A DNA stretch of 53,859 nt from the NCBI GenBank assembly GCA_027311705.1, contig DAICYJ010000140.1:1-53859 (forward strand). Direction: 5' to 3'. Below are positions 10,247 through 19,411 of this stretch, one piece after another. The position numbers and the translations under genes are program-made. The notes beneath the pieces were generated by a model. That model had not been told where the DNA came from, did no database searches, and worked only from the letters and a program-made list of their open reading frames with translations. The stretch comes from Novosphingobium sp. (lineage in GTDB: Bacteria; Pseudomonadota; Alphaproteobacteria; Sphingomonadales; Sphingomonadaceae). Each line of letters begins with the position of its first letter. The stretch's first letter is position 1.

Positions 10247-12202
10247 ATGTCGCCAAAAACACTCGCCGCGTCGCTCCTCCCCGTCCTTCTCGCGTCCACA
10301 TCGGCGCTGGCCCAGGTCCAGCCGCCGGGTAATTCGCGGCCCGTGGCGGTGGCGATCGCACAGTCGGTTCCCGATGCGCAGGACATGGCCTTTCCCGGCA
10401 TGATCGCGCTCGATATCGACGCCAGTGACGTGGTGACCGGCGCCTATCGCGTCACCGAAACGATCCCGGTTGTACCCGGCACCACCCGGCTGACGCTGCT
10501 TTATCCGCAATGGCTGCCCGGCAACCACTCCCCGCGCGGCCCGATTGCAGAACTGGTCGACTTGCGCTTCTTTGCCGGCAATGCGCCGCTGGCGTGGAAG
10601 CGCGATCCGGTAGAACCCAATGCGTTCCATGTCGATCTGCCCGCCGGCACTGCGCAAGTCGTGGCGAAGTTCGTCCACACCTCGCCGCTGCGCGAAAGCG
10701 AAGGCCGCGTGACGATGACGCGCGAGATGCTGAACCTGCAGTGGGAGAAGATGAGCCTTTATCCCGCTGGGCATTATGTGCGGCAGATCCGCGTAAAGCC
10801 CACGGTCACGTTCCCTGCGAACTGGTCGGTGTTCACCGCGCTGGATGGCAAGGCGGCGCAGGGCAATCGGGTGACGTGGGGCGTTACCGACTATGAAACG
10901 CTGGTCGATTCGCCGATCTTTGCGGGGCTGCATGCCCAGCGCGTCGATCTCGGCACGGGCGTGTGGCTGGATGTAGTGGCCGACAAACCCGAGCTTCTGC
11001 CGCAAAAATCGCCCAACCTGCAGGCCTATCGCAACCTGGTGACCGAGGGCGATGCGCTGTTCGGCGCGCGGCACTTCGATCATTACGACCTGCTGACGGC
11101 GATGACCGATCGCATGGGCGGCATCGGGCTGGAGCATCACCGGTCCAGCGAAAACCAGATGGAACCGCGCACCTTGGTCGATTGGGCCGATGGCGACTGG
11201 GACCGCAATGTGCTGGCCCACGAATATGTTCATTCGTGGAACGGCAAGTTCCGCCGTCCGGCGCGGCTGTGGACGCCCGATTATCGCCAGCCGATGCAGG
11301 ATGACCTGCTGTGGGTCTATGAAGGGCAGACGCAGTTCTGTGGCTATGTGCTGGCCGCGCGGTCGGGCGTGCAGAGCAAGGACATGGTGCTGGGCCAGAT
11401 CGCCAGCAACGCGGGCGGCTTTACCCAGACGCCGGGGCGCGCATGGCGTTCGGTGGAGGATACCACGGCCGATCCCGTGCTCGGCTATGGCAAGGCCAAG
11501 CCGTTCCCGTCGCTGGCGCGCGGCACCGAATACTACACCGAAGGCGCACTGGTGTGGCTGGAGGCGGACCAGATCATCCGCGACGGCAGCGCCGGCAAGA
11601 AAAGCCTCGACGATTTCGCCCGCGCGTTCTTTGGGCTGCGCAATGGCGATTGGGGTGTAGTGCCCTATGAATTCTCCGATGTCGTCGCCGGCCTGAACGG
11701 GGTCTATCCCTATGACTGGGACACGTTCCTTAAGACGCGGATCATGACGCCGGGGCAGCCGGTGCCGCTGGGCGGGATCGAGCGCGGCGGGTATCGGCTG
11801 GTGTGGAAGGAAGAACCCAATCCCTATGACAAGGCGCGGATGAAGGCGAACAAGTTCCTGTCGCTCAACCATTCGCTGGGCTTTGCGGTGGACAAGGACG
11901 GCAAGGTCACTGGCAGCCGATGGGATAGCCCCGCATTCCGCGCGGGCGTGGTCACCGGCGTGGAGATTCAGGCGGTGAACGGCACGGCCTATGACGCCGA
12001 TGTGCTGAAAACGGCGGTCACTTCGGCCAAGGGCAATGGCAAGGCTGTGGAATTGCTCGTGAAACGCGACGACCGTGTCTACACGGTGACGGTCGACTAC
12101 CACGACGGGCTGCGCTGGCCCTGGCTCGAACGGGCACCGGACGCGCGCATCCCATCGGGGCTGGACCGGCTGCTCGCGCCCAAGGGGGCGGCGATAAAGT
12201 AG
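10247..12202 (+). CDS. M61 family metallopeptidase with C-terminal PDZ domain (exported)
   Basis: Signal peptide; HEYVHSWNGKFRRPARL zinc-binding motif; YEGQTQFCGYVLAARSG; C-terminal PDZ-like region. Confidence 0.9.
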   Translation: MSPKTLAASLLPVLLASTSALAQVQPPGNSRPVAVAIAQSVPDAQDMAFPGMIALDIDASDVVTGAYRVTETIPVVPGTTRLTLLYPQWLPGNHSPRGPIAELVDLRFFAGNAPLAWKRDPVEPNAFHVDLPAGTAQVVAKFVHTSPLRESEGRVTMTREMLNLQWEKMSLYPAGHYVRQIRVKPTVTFPANWSVFTALDGKAAQGNRVTWGVTDYETLVDSPIFAGLHAQRVDLGTGVWLDVVADKPELLPQKSPNLQAYRNLVTEGDALFGARHFDHYDLLTAMTDRMGGIGLEHHRSSENQMEPRTLVDWADGDWDRNVLAHEYVHSWNGKFRRPARLWTPDYRQPMQDDLLWVYEGQTQFCGYVLAARSGVQSKDMVLGQIASNAGGFTQTPGRAWRSVEDTTADPVLGYGKAKPFPSLARGTEYYTEGALVWLEADQIIRDGSAGKKSLDDFARAFFGLRNGDWGVVPYEFSDVVAGLNGVYPYDWDTFLKTRIMTPGQPVPLGGIERGGYRLVWKEEPNPYDKARMKANKFLSLNHSLGFAVDKDGKVTGSRWDSPAFRAGVVTGVEIQAVNGTAYDADVLKTAVTSAKGNGKAVELLVKRDDRVYTVTVDYHDGLRWPWLERAPDARIPSGLDRLLAPKGAAIK

Positions 12203-12218
12203 GCACGAAGGGGCAGGA

Positions 12219-12884
12219 ATGGCGCGCAGCGGCTGGCAACTCGGCAAGCGGATCGCGCCGCCACGCTTCGTGCTGTTCCTCGTTCTGCTGATCGCCGGCA
12301 GTTATGGCTGGAGCCGGTTTTCCGAAACGCGCGGACTTGCCGATTCGCTGGCGATGGGCTTCGATTTCGCTGCGGTGGGTTTCCTCGTGTCGCTCTGGCC
12401 GCTGCTGCGCGATTGCGATGTTGAAACCATGCGGCGGCATTCGGAAGAAAACGACGCCAACCGCGTGCTGGTGCTCGGCATCACCACGGTGCTCACGCTG
12501 GTGGTGATGGCCGCCATCGCGGGCGAGCTGCCCACCGCGAGCAAGGGCGATCATCTCGCGATGGGCAAACTGATCGGCACCCTGATGCTGACGTGGCTGT
12601 TTGCCAACGTGGTCTACGCGCTCCATTATGCGCACGCCTTCTATCGGTCGGACGAGGATGCGGGCCAAGATTCGGGCGGGCTCGACATTCCGGGCACCGA
12701 CACTCCGGACTACCTTGATTTCGCGTATTTCGCCTTCACGCTGGGCATGACCTTCCAGACATCCGACGTCCAGATCACCTCGCGCCCCATCCGGCGCATC
12801 GCCACGCTCCACAGCTTTGCCGCGTTCATCTTCAATATCGGCGTGATTGCCTTCACCATTAATGCACTCGGCGGCTCGAGTTAA
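12219..12884 (+). CDS. DUF1345 family membrane protein
   Basis: Multi-TM protein with the family-like FYRSDEDAG...YLDFAYFAFTLGMTFQTSDVQITSRPIRR segment. Confidence 0.8.
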   Translation: MARSGWQLGKRIAPPRFVLFLVLLIAGSYGWSRFSETRGLADSLAMGFDFAAVGFLVSLWPLLRDCDVETMRRHSEENDANRVLVLGITTVLTLVVMAAIAGELPTASKGDHLAMGKLIGTLMLTWLFANVVYALHYAHAFYRSDEDAGQDSGGLDIPGTDTPDYLDFAYFAFTLGMTFQTSDVQITSRPIRRIATLHSFAAFIFNIGVIAFTINALGGSS

Positions 12885-12972
12885 TTCGACACAAGTATTG
12901 TTGCAGCGCACAAGAGCCGGCGCTAGAGGCTGCCGAAACGACCCGGCCACACGGCCCAACCAAAGGCAGACC

Positions 12973-13521
12973 ATGCGCATCGACATGATTCCGACCGGCG
13001 ACAATCCCCCGGAGAGCCTCAACGTAGTGATCGAGGTGCCATCGGGCGGCGAACCCGTGAAGTACGAATTCGACAAGGCTTCGGGCGCGCTGTTCGTCGA
13101 TCGCATCCTGCACACGCCGATGCGCTATCCCGCCAACTATGGATTCGTGCCGCACACGCTGTCGCCCGATGGTGATCCGCTCGATGCGCTGGTGATCGCC
13201 CGTTCGCCGTTCGTCCCCGGCTGCGTCGTTCGCGCCCGGCCGATTGCGGTGCTCAATCTCGAAGACGAGCACGGCGGCGATGAAAAGCTGGTTTGCGTGC
13301 CGGTCGATTCGACCTTCCCGTATTATTCGGACGTGAAAGAGCGGGAAGATCTTCCCGAAATCGTGCTCCAGCAGATCGAGCACTTCTTCACCCACTACAA
13401 GGACCTGGAAAAGGAAAAGTGGGTTCGCGTTGGCAAGTGGGGCGGCGCTGAAGAAGCAAAGCAGGTCACTCTGGAAGCCATTGCCCGTTACGAAGAAGAC
13501 AAGGCCGCCAACCCCGCCTGA
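12973..13521 (+). CDS. ppa: Inorganic pyrophosphatase
   Basis: MRIDMIPTGDNPPESLNVVIEVPSGGEPVKYEFDK... DGDPLDALVI; start set by homology to internal ATG 12973. Confidence 0.95.
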   Translation: MRIDMIPTGDNPPESLNVVIEVPSGGEPVKYEFDKASGALFVDRILHTPMRYPANYGFVPHTLSPDGDPLDALVIARSPFVPGCVVRARPIAVLNLEDEHGGDEKLVCVPVDSTFPYYSDVKEREDLPEIVLQQIEHFFTHYKDLEKEKWVRVGKWGGAEEAKQVTLEAIARYEEDKAANPA

Positions 13522-13546
13522 TTCCTGCGGTCGCAGGCCGTGCCGG

Positions 13547-14929
13547 TCACTCGACCGGCCGGCTTGCGTCCAGCAAGTCGTTGCTTTCATCGTCGGTGGC
13601 GCGTTCGCGCGCCACCATGCGTTCGATGTGATGTTCGGGCGCCACATCTTCGGGCTTGAGATTTTCCGCCGCGATCGTGGCGGGCGGCGGGACCGGAACC
13701 GGTGCAGACCGCGCTGAAGTGTCGTTACCCGAAGGCGCAGCCCGCTCCACCTGAATCTTGTAGCTGCCGTCCGGAATCACGAAGCCGTTGTCGCGCAACG
13801 CGCGGCGCACCGCTTCGAACGCCAGCGTGCGCGCCTTGCCGAAACCGGTCTTGGTCTGGTCGACCCAGCCGGTGAAATGCACCACCTGAGTCGTGCCCGG
13901 CATTTCCGAGATTTCCGCCGTAGGCTCCGGCTTTTTCAGCACGAAATCGAGGGCCAACAGCGTCTCCAGCGCCAGTGTACGCGCCACGCACGGGTCGGAT
14001 GCATGATCGAGCGTCAAGTCGAACGCGAAGCGGCGCGTCGGATTGGTTGAAAAGTTCAGGATCACCGCCTTGAACACGGTCGAGTTCGGAATGCGCAAGT
14101 GGTTGCCGTCGAGCGTCATTAGCACGGTCGCGCGGCTGGTCAGGCGCACCACGCGGCCTTCGTGACTGTCGATGCGCACATGGTCGGTGGCGCGGAACGG
14201 CTGGCGCACCGACAGCATCAGCGACGACACATAGTTGTCGATCGAATCGCGTACTGCAAAACCCAGCGCAATACCGATCACGCCCGCGCCGCCCAGCACC
14301 GCGCCGAGCAAGGCCGTCGCGCCGACGATATCCAGCGCCAGCACGATCCCACCGACCACGAAGGCAAAGCGCAGTGCGGTGGCGACCAGATCGGCGAGGA
14401 ACGGGTTGGGCGCCAGCCGGTGCCACAGCTCGCGCCGCCCGGCGATGAAGTAGCCCAGCATGCCGACAAGGATGGCGACGACCACCGCTACGCCGATCAG
14501 CGGCAGCGCGCGCCACAGCCCCACCGCCTTGCCCGAAACGCCGCTCAGCGCAGGCGTCAGATTGCGATCGACCTCAAGATTGCGGGTCACTTGGTTCTGC
14601 ACCGTGACCACGCCCGCAAGCCGTTCGGCAATGCTGCCCGCCTGGTCGATGGCCTTCTGGTCCGCCACCGTGCCGGACAGGGTGACAACCCCGGCGGAAA
14701 CCTGCACCTGCACCGGCTTCAATGCCGAGATCTGGTCGAAGATCGCCCGTATCCGGCCGGTCAGGCGAGCATCGTCCGCGGCGCTGTTGTCGGCCTGAAT
14801 AGGCGATGGCGATGGCGCCGGAGTTGCGGCTGGGGCGGCGGCCAGCCCGGGTAGCGACTGTGCGGCCGCCACCGGGGCGATGATGGCAATCGACAGCGTA
14901 ACAAAAAGCATGCGCAGGAACTTGGTCAT
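13547..14929 (-). CDS. BON-domain-containing MscS-type mechanosensitive channel
   Basis: Signal peptide, BON-like region (VQVQVSAGVVTLSGTVADQKAIDQAGSIAERLAGVVTVQNQV), MscS core (GVIGIALGFAVRDSIDNYVSSLMLSVRQPF). Confidence 0.9.
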   Translation of the reverse strand: MTKFLRMLFVTLSIAIIAPVAAAQSLPGLAAAPAATPAPSPSPIQADNSAADDARLTGRIRAIFDQISALKPVQVQVSAGVVTLSGTVADQKAIDQAGSIAERLAGVVTVQNQVTRNLEVDRNLTPALSGVSGKAVGLWRALPLIGVAVVVAILVGMLGYFIAGRRELWHRLAPNPFLADLVATALRFAFVVGGIVLALDIVGATALLGAVLGGAGVIGIALGFAVRDSIDNYVSSLMLSVRQPFRATDHVRIDSHEGRVVRLTSRATVLMTLDGNHLRIPNSTVFKAVILNFSTNPTRRFAFDLTLDHASDPCVARTLALETLLALDFVLKKPEPTAEISEMPGTTQVVHFTGWVDQTKTGFGKARTLAFEAVRRALRDNGFVIPDGSYKIQVERAAPSGNDTSARSAPVPVPPPATIAAENLKPEDVAPEHHIERMVARERATDDESNDLLDASRPVE

Positions 14930-14978
14930 GGCCCCTTAAGCGACCAGCCCCCGACGGGTTCCCGAAAAGGGCGGCGGA

Positions 14979-16325
14979 TCAGTCCCCCGCGATACTCATT
15001 CCGTCTACCCGCAGCGTCGGCACGTCGATTCCGCGATGGATGTCGAGGTCGTTGGCGGCAGTCAGCGCGGCGAACATGTCGATCAGATTTCCGGCGACGG
15101 TGAATTCGGCAATGGGCCCCGCAATCTCGCCACTGACGATGCGGAAACCCGAAGCGCCCCGGCTGTAATCGCCGGTCACGCCATTCACGCCCATGCCGAT
15201 CAGTTCGGTCACATAGATGCCGTCGGCAATGTCGGCCATCAGCGCAGCCGGGCTGACGGTGCCCGGCTGGAGCACCACGTTGCTGGCGGAAATCTGGGGC
15301 GCGCCCGATCCGCCGCGCGCGGCGTGGCCGGTCGGCACCGCGCCCAGCTGGCGGGCGGCGGCCGAATCCATCAGCCAGCCGGTCAACCGGCCATGCTCGA
15401 TCAGTGCGCGCGGGCCGGTTGGCAGGCCTTCTCCGTCGAACGGGCGCGAACGCAGCCCGCGCAGGCGGTGCGGATCGTCGGTAATGGTGATCGAACTGTC
15501 GAAGATCTGTTCGCCATCCTTGCCCAGCAGGAAGCTGGATCGCCGGGCGATAGACGCGCCGGAAATCGCGCCGAGCAGGTGACCGACGAGTGTGCCGCCC
15601 ACGCGCGGATCGAACACCACCGGCATCGCGCCGCTTTTCACTCGCGCAGGATCGAGCCGCGCCACTGCGCGCTCGCCCGCCTTGCGGCCGATTTCGTCGG
15701 GCGAAAGCAGGTCGGCCGCGTGGCGCGTGCTGCGCCAGCTGTAATCGCGCTGCATATTGCCGCCTTCGCCCGCCACGACGCTGGCGGACAAGCTGTGGCT
15801 GGTCGCGGCATAAGCGCCCGAAAAGCCGTGGCTGGTAACCAGTGCGACGACGCCGCGGCCCGCGCTGGCGCTGCCGCCTTCGCTGTTGGTCACGCCCGGC
15901 ACCGCGCGTGCGGCGTCTTCGGCCTCTTCGGCCATCGTGCGCAAATCGCGCGGCGAGGGCTCCACCGGATCGTCGAGATCGAGCGCGGGCGCACCGGCGC
16001 GCAACAGCAGCTCTTCAGGAGCAAGGCCGGCAAACTTGTCGGCAGGGGCCGCCCGCGCCATCGCCACCGCGCGGATCGCCAGCTCGTCCAGCGCATCGTT
16101 GCCGATGTCGGTGGATCCGATCGAGGCCGAAGCTCCGCCCACGAACACGCGCAGCCCGATCTGTTCGGATTCCGATCGCTCCACGTCCTCCAGCGCGCCG
16201 AGCCGCACCTGCACCGATTCCGAAGCGTTGGCGATGTAGACGGCGTCGCCCGCCTCCGCACCCGCACGGGTGGCGCGCTGGATCAGCGCCTGGCAGCGCT
16301 CCTGAGCTTCGGCGGCGGAAAGCAT
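14979..16325 (-). CDS. pmbA: TldD/PmbA family metalloprotease
   Basis: VVFDPRVGGTLVGHLLGAISGASIARRSSFL and GVNGVTGDYSRGASGFRIVSGEI typical of PmbA. Confidence 0.9.
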   Translation of the reverse strand: MLSAAEAQERCQALIQRATRAGAEAGDAVYIANASESVQVRLGALEDVERSESEQIGLRVFVGGASASIGSTDIGNDALDELAIRAVAMARAAPADKFAGLAPEELLLRAGAPALDLDDPVEPSPRDLRTMAEEAEDAARAVPGVTNSEGGSASAGRGVVALVTSHGFSGAYAATSHSLSASVVAGEGGNMQRDYSWRSTRHAADLLSPDEIGRKAGERAVARLDPARVKSGAMPVVFDPRVGGTLVGHLLGAISGASIARRSSFLLGKDGEQIFDSSITITDDPHRLRGLRSRPFDGEGLPTGPRALIEHGRLTGWLMDSAAARQLGAVPTGHAARGGSGAPQISASNVVLQPGTVSPAALMADIADGIYVTELIGMGVNGVTGDYSRGASGFRIVSGEIAGPIAEFTVAGNLIDMFAALTAANDLDIHRGIDVPTLRVDGMSIAGD

Positions 16326-16414
16326 GGGCGGGTCTTTCGGTTCGGGCGCAACCGCACGGACATGCGGAAAGCGGCCGATCTAGCGAGCCTGTGCCCGCAC
16401 GGCAATCGCTGCCA

Positions 16415-16801
16415 TCAGACGAACGCGACGATCACCTTGTACAACCCGGTCAGCAGGAATGGCAGCCCGATGGACAGCAGCCACACCGCCAACTGGTCCC
16501 GTCGGTAAGCGGATCGCAACGATGGATCGGCCGCACGGTCGTTGTCCAGAACTTCCCAGCGCCGTTCATAGCGCCGGTAAAGCGGAATGATCGCGGCGAC
16601 GAGCACCACCAGCCCGACCAGCGGCAACAGCGAACCGCCGCGACCTTCGACCGCGTGCATCGTCACGAAAATCTGCAGGGCAGTATAGACCAAAAGGCCA
16701 TAGGCGACCGTGTCGCTCATCCGCTTTCGCCAGTCGAGCCGGCGCCCCCCCTCGCGCCTGGTGCCAGCAGTTCCATGCGATCCGTCGATGATCTTGTTCA
16801 T
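16415..16801 (-). CDS. Hypothetical membrane protein
   Basis: ORF with two or more predicted TM segments (MNKIIDGSHGT... start). Confidence 0.6.
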   Translation of the reverse strand: MNKIIDGSHGTAGTRREGGRRLDWRKRMSDTVAYGLLVYTALQIFVTMHAVEGRGGSLLPLVGLVVLVAAIIPLYRRYERRWEVLDNDRAADPSLRSAYRRDQLAVWLLSIGLPFLLTGLYKVIVAFV

Positions 16802-16994
16802 TGGGGTTCCCCCGGGCATTCTCTCGATTCGACTACATCATGCATTCCTGCGCGTTTCAAGGGATATGCGGCATTCAGGCCGCGCCATGCACAAATCCTG
16901 CCAGATTGGATCGCTGGGCCTTTGCCCCGGCGCGCTACGCGGCTATGGCAATGCCGGACGAACCGGTGACAACGACGAGCGAACCTGCGAACCC

Positions 16995-17789
16995 ATGACG
17001 AGCACCCTTGCCCACAGCGCTGCCGCCGATCTGCACCACGCCGCCGATCCTGCCCATCCGATGGCGCAGGGCGGGCTGGAAGTGGTCTCCATCGCCAAAA
17101 GCTATGACAAGCGGGCGGTGTTGACCGATATTTCGCTGTCGGTCGGCAAGGGCGAAGTGCTGGGCCTGCTGGGGCCGAACGGTGCGGGCAAGACCACCTG
17201 TTTCTATTCGATCATGGGCCTCGTCCGTCCTGATTCGGGTCGTATCCTTTTGGATGGCGTCGATATCACCAAGCTGCCGATGTATCGCCGCGCCGTGCTG
17301 GGGCTGGGCTATCTGCCGCAGGAAACCTCGATCTTCCGCGGAATGACGGTCGAGCAGAACATCGCCACGGTCCTCGAACTGAACGAGCCGGACAAGGAAA
17401 CGCGCGCCGCCGAACTCGAACGCCTGCTCGATGAATTCGGCCTCACCCGTCTGCGCGCCTCGGCCGCGATGGCGCTTTCGGGCGGCGAACGGCGGCGTTG
17501 CGAAATTGCCCGCGCGCTGGCGGCGAAGCCCTCGATCATCCTGCTCGACGAGCCGTTCGCGGGTATCGATCCGCTGTCGATCAACGACATCCGCCACCTC
17601 GTCATCGACCTCAAGAACCGCGGCATCGGCGTGCTGATCACCGATCATAATGTGCGCGAAACGCTCGATATCGTCGACCGCGCCTGCATTATCTATGGCG
17701 GGCAGGTGCTGTTCGCCGGCAGCCCCGAAGCACTGGTGGCCGATCCCAACGTGCGCCGGCTCTATCTGGGCGAGGGCTTCGTGCTGTGA
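16995..17789 (+). CDS. lptB: LPS export ABC transporter ATP-binding protein
   Basis: Walker A GPNGAGKTT, LSGGERRRCEIARALA, FAGIDPLSINDI; immediately upstream of rpoN. Confidence 0.94.
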   Translation: MTSTLAHSAAADLHHAADPAHPMAQGGLEVVSIAKSYDKRAVLTDISLSVGKGEVLGLLGPNGAGKTTCFYSIMGLVRPDSGRILLDGVDITKLPMYRRAVLGLGYLPQETSIFRGMTVEQNIATVLELNEPDKETRAAELERLLDEFGLTRLRASAAMALSGGERRRCEIARALAAKPSIILLDEPFAGIDPLSINDIRHLVIDLKNRGIGVLITDHNVRETLDIVDRACIIYGGQVLFAGSPEALVADPNVRRLYLGEGFVL

Positions 17790-17808
17790 TGCACGTGGGG
17801 GCTTAACG

Positions 17809-19326
17809 ATGGCTCTCGGGCCGAGGCTGGACCTCCGCCAGTCGCAATCGCTGGTGATGACGCCGCAGTTGCAGCAGGCGATCAAGCTGCTCACGCTGTC
17901 AAATCTTGAGGTGGAAGCGTTCATCGGCGATGCGCTCGATGCCAACCCCCTGCTCGAAATCGGCGAATCGGTGCCGGTCGAGGCGCTGGAGATCCCAGCC
18001 GAAGAACTGCGGCGCACGCATCTGGAAAGCTCGCCGGTCGATCAACTCGTCGGGGAAGGGCGCGCGGCGGACGACCGTCCGCTCGATATCGATGCCAGCG
18101 CGCTCGATGGCGATCGCGATACCGGCGATGGCGCGGCGCTGACCAGCTCGCCCGATCTTGGCGACACGCGCGCTGCGTCTTTGGGCGGCGAAGGTCCGGA
18201 TATAGACGAGCGTGCCGGCGCGGGCGAGACGCTGGCCGAACACCTCCACGCGCAAGTGGGCGCCACCTCGTCCGAAGCGCAGCTGTTATTCGTCGCGCGC
18301 TGGCTGATCGACCAGCTGGACGAGGCGGGCTACCTCACCGTGTCGCTGGCCGAAGTGGCGGATGCGCTGGGCCTGCCGATGGCCGTCGCCGAAGCCGCAC
18401 TGGCGCTGGTCCAGTCGCTCGATCCCACCGGCGTCGGGGCGCGCGGCCTGTCCGAATGCCTTGCGCTTCAGGCGAAGGAGGCGGACCGCTACGATCCATG
18501 CATGCAGCGCCTGATCGAGAACCTCGATCTGGTCGCGCGCGGAGAATTCGCACGGCTGAAGCGCATGTGCAGCGTGGACGACGAAGACTTCACCGACATG
18601 CTGAACGAACTACGCGGTTATGATCCGAAACCCGGCCTGCGCTTTGGCCACGGGTCGGCCGAAGCGGTGGTGCCAGACATCCTGATCCGCACCGTACCGC
18701 AAAAGGATGGCAGCATCGGGTGGGACATCGCGCTCAATCAGGCCACGCTGCCGCGCCTGATTGTCAACCGCAGCTATTACGTCGAAATGCGCGGTGCCTG
18801 CGTGGCCAAGGACGCGAAGGCCTGGCTCGGCGAAAAGCTGGCCGACGCCAACTGGCTGCTGAAGGCGCTGGACCAGCGGCAGAAGACAATCCTGAAGGTC
18901 GCGGCGGAGATCGTGCGCCAACAGGACGGCTTCTTTCGCCACGGCGTGTCGCAGTTGAAGCCGCTGACGCTGCGCGCGGTGGCCGAAACGATTGCGATGC
19001 ACGAATCGACCGTCAGCCGCGTCACCTCTAACAAGTACCTCCATTGCGATCGCGGCACGTTCGAGCTGAAATATTTCTTCACCTCAGGCGTCGCCTCGTC
19101 CGATGGGGAGGGCGCAGTTTCGGCAGAGGCGGTGAAGGCATCGATCCGCCAGTTGATCGACGCCGAAGATCCCAAGGCCGTGCTTTCGGACGATGCGCTG
19201 GTCGATCTGCTGAAGGACAAGGGCTTCGACCTCGCTCGGCGAACCGTCGCCAAGTATCGCGAGGCCATCGGGCTGGGCAGTTCGGTGCAGCGGCGGCGGC
19301 AAAAGACGCTCGCGGGAGTGCGCTGA
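17809..19326 (+). CDS. rpoN: RNA polymerase sigma-54 factor
   Basis: MALGPRLDLRQSQSLVMTPQLQQAIKLLTLSNLEVEAFI N-terminus and RpoN box ARRTVAKYREAIGLGSSVQRRR. Confidence 0.96.
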   Translation: MALGPRLDLRQSQSLVMTPQLQQAIKLLTLSNLEVEAFIGDALDANPLLEIGESVPVEALEIPAEELRRTHLESSPVDQLVGEGRAADDRPLDIDASALDGDRDTGDGAALTSSPDLGDTRAASLGGEGPDIDERAGAGETLAEHLHAQVGATSSEAQLLFVARWLIDQLDEAGYLTVSLAEVADALGLPMAVAEAALALVQSLDPTGVGARGLSECLALQAKEADRYDPCMQRLIENLDLVARGEFARLKRMCSVDDEDFTDMLNELRGYDPKPGLRFGHGSAEAVVPDILIRTVPQKDGSIGWDIALNQATLPRLIVNRSYYVEMRGACVAKDAKAWLGEKLADANWLLKALDQRQKTILKVAAEIVRQQDGFFRHGVSQLKPLTLRAVAETIAMHESTVSRVTSNKYLHCDRGTFELKYFFTSGVASSDGEGAVSAEAVKASIRQLIDAEDPKAVLSDDALVDLLKDKGFDLARRTVAKYREAIGLGSSVQRRRQKTLAGVR

Positions 19327-19411
19327 TCGGCCGGCCTGTCATACTCGTGCAATGCTGCCGTGCACGGTCATGGTCTTTGGGGTGAGGGAAACGATTTTGC
19401 CGAAAACGACC

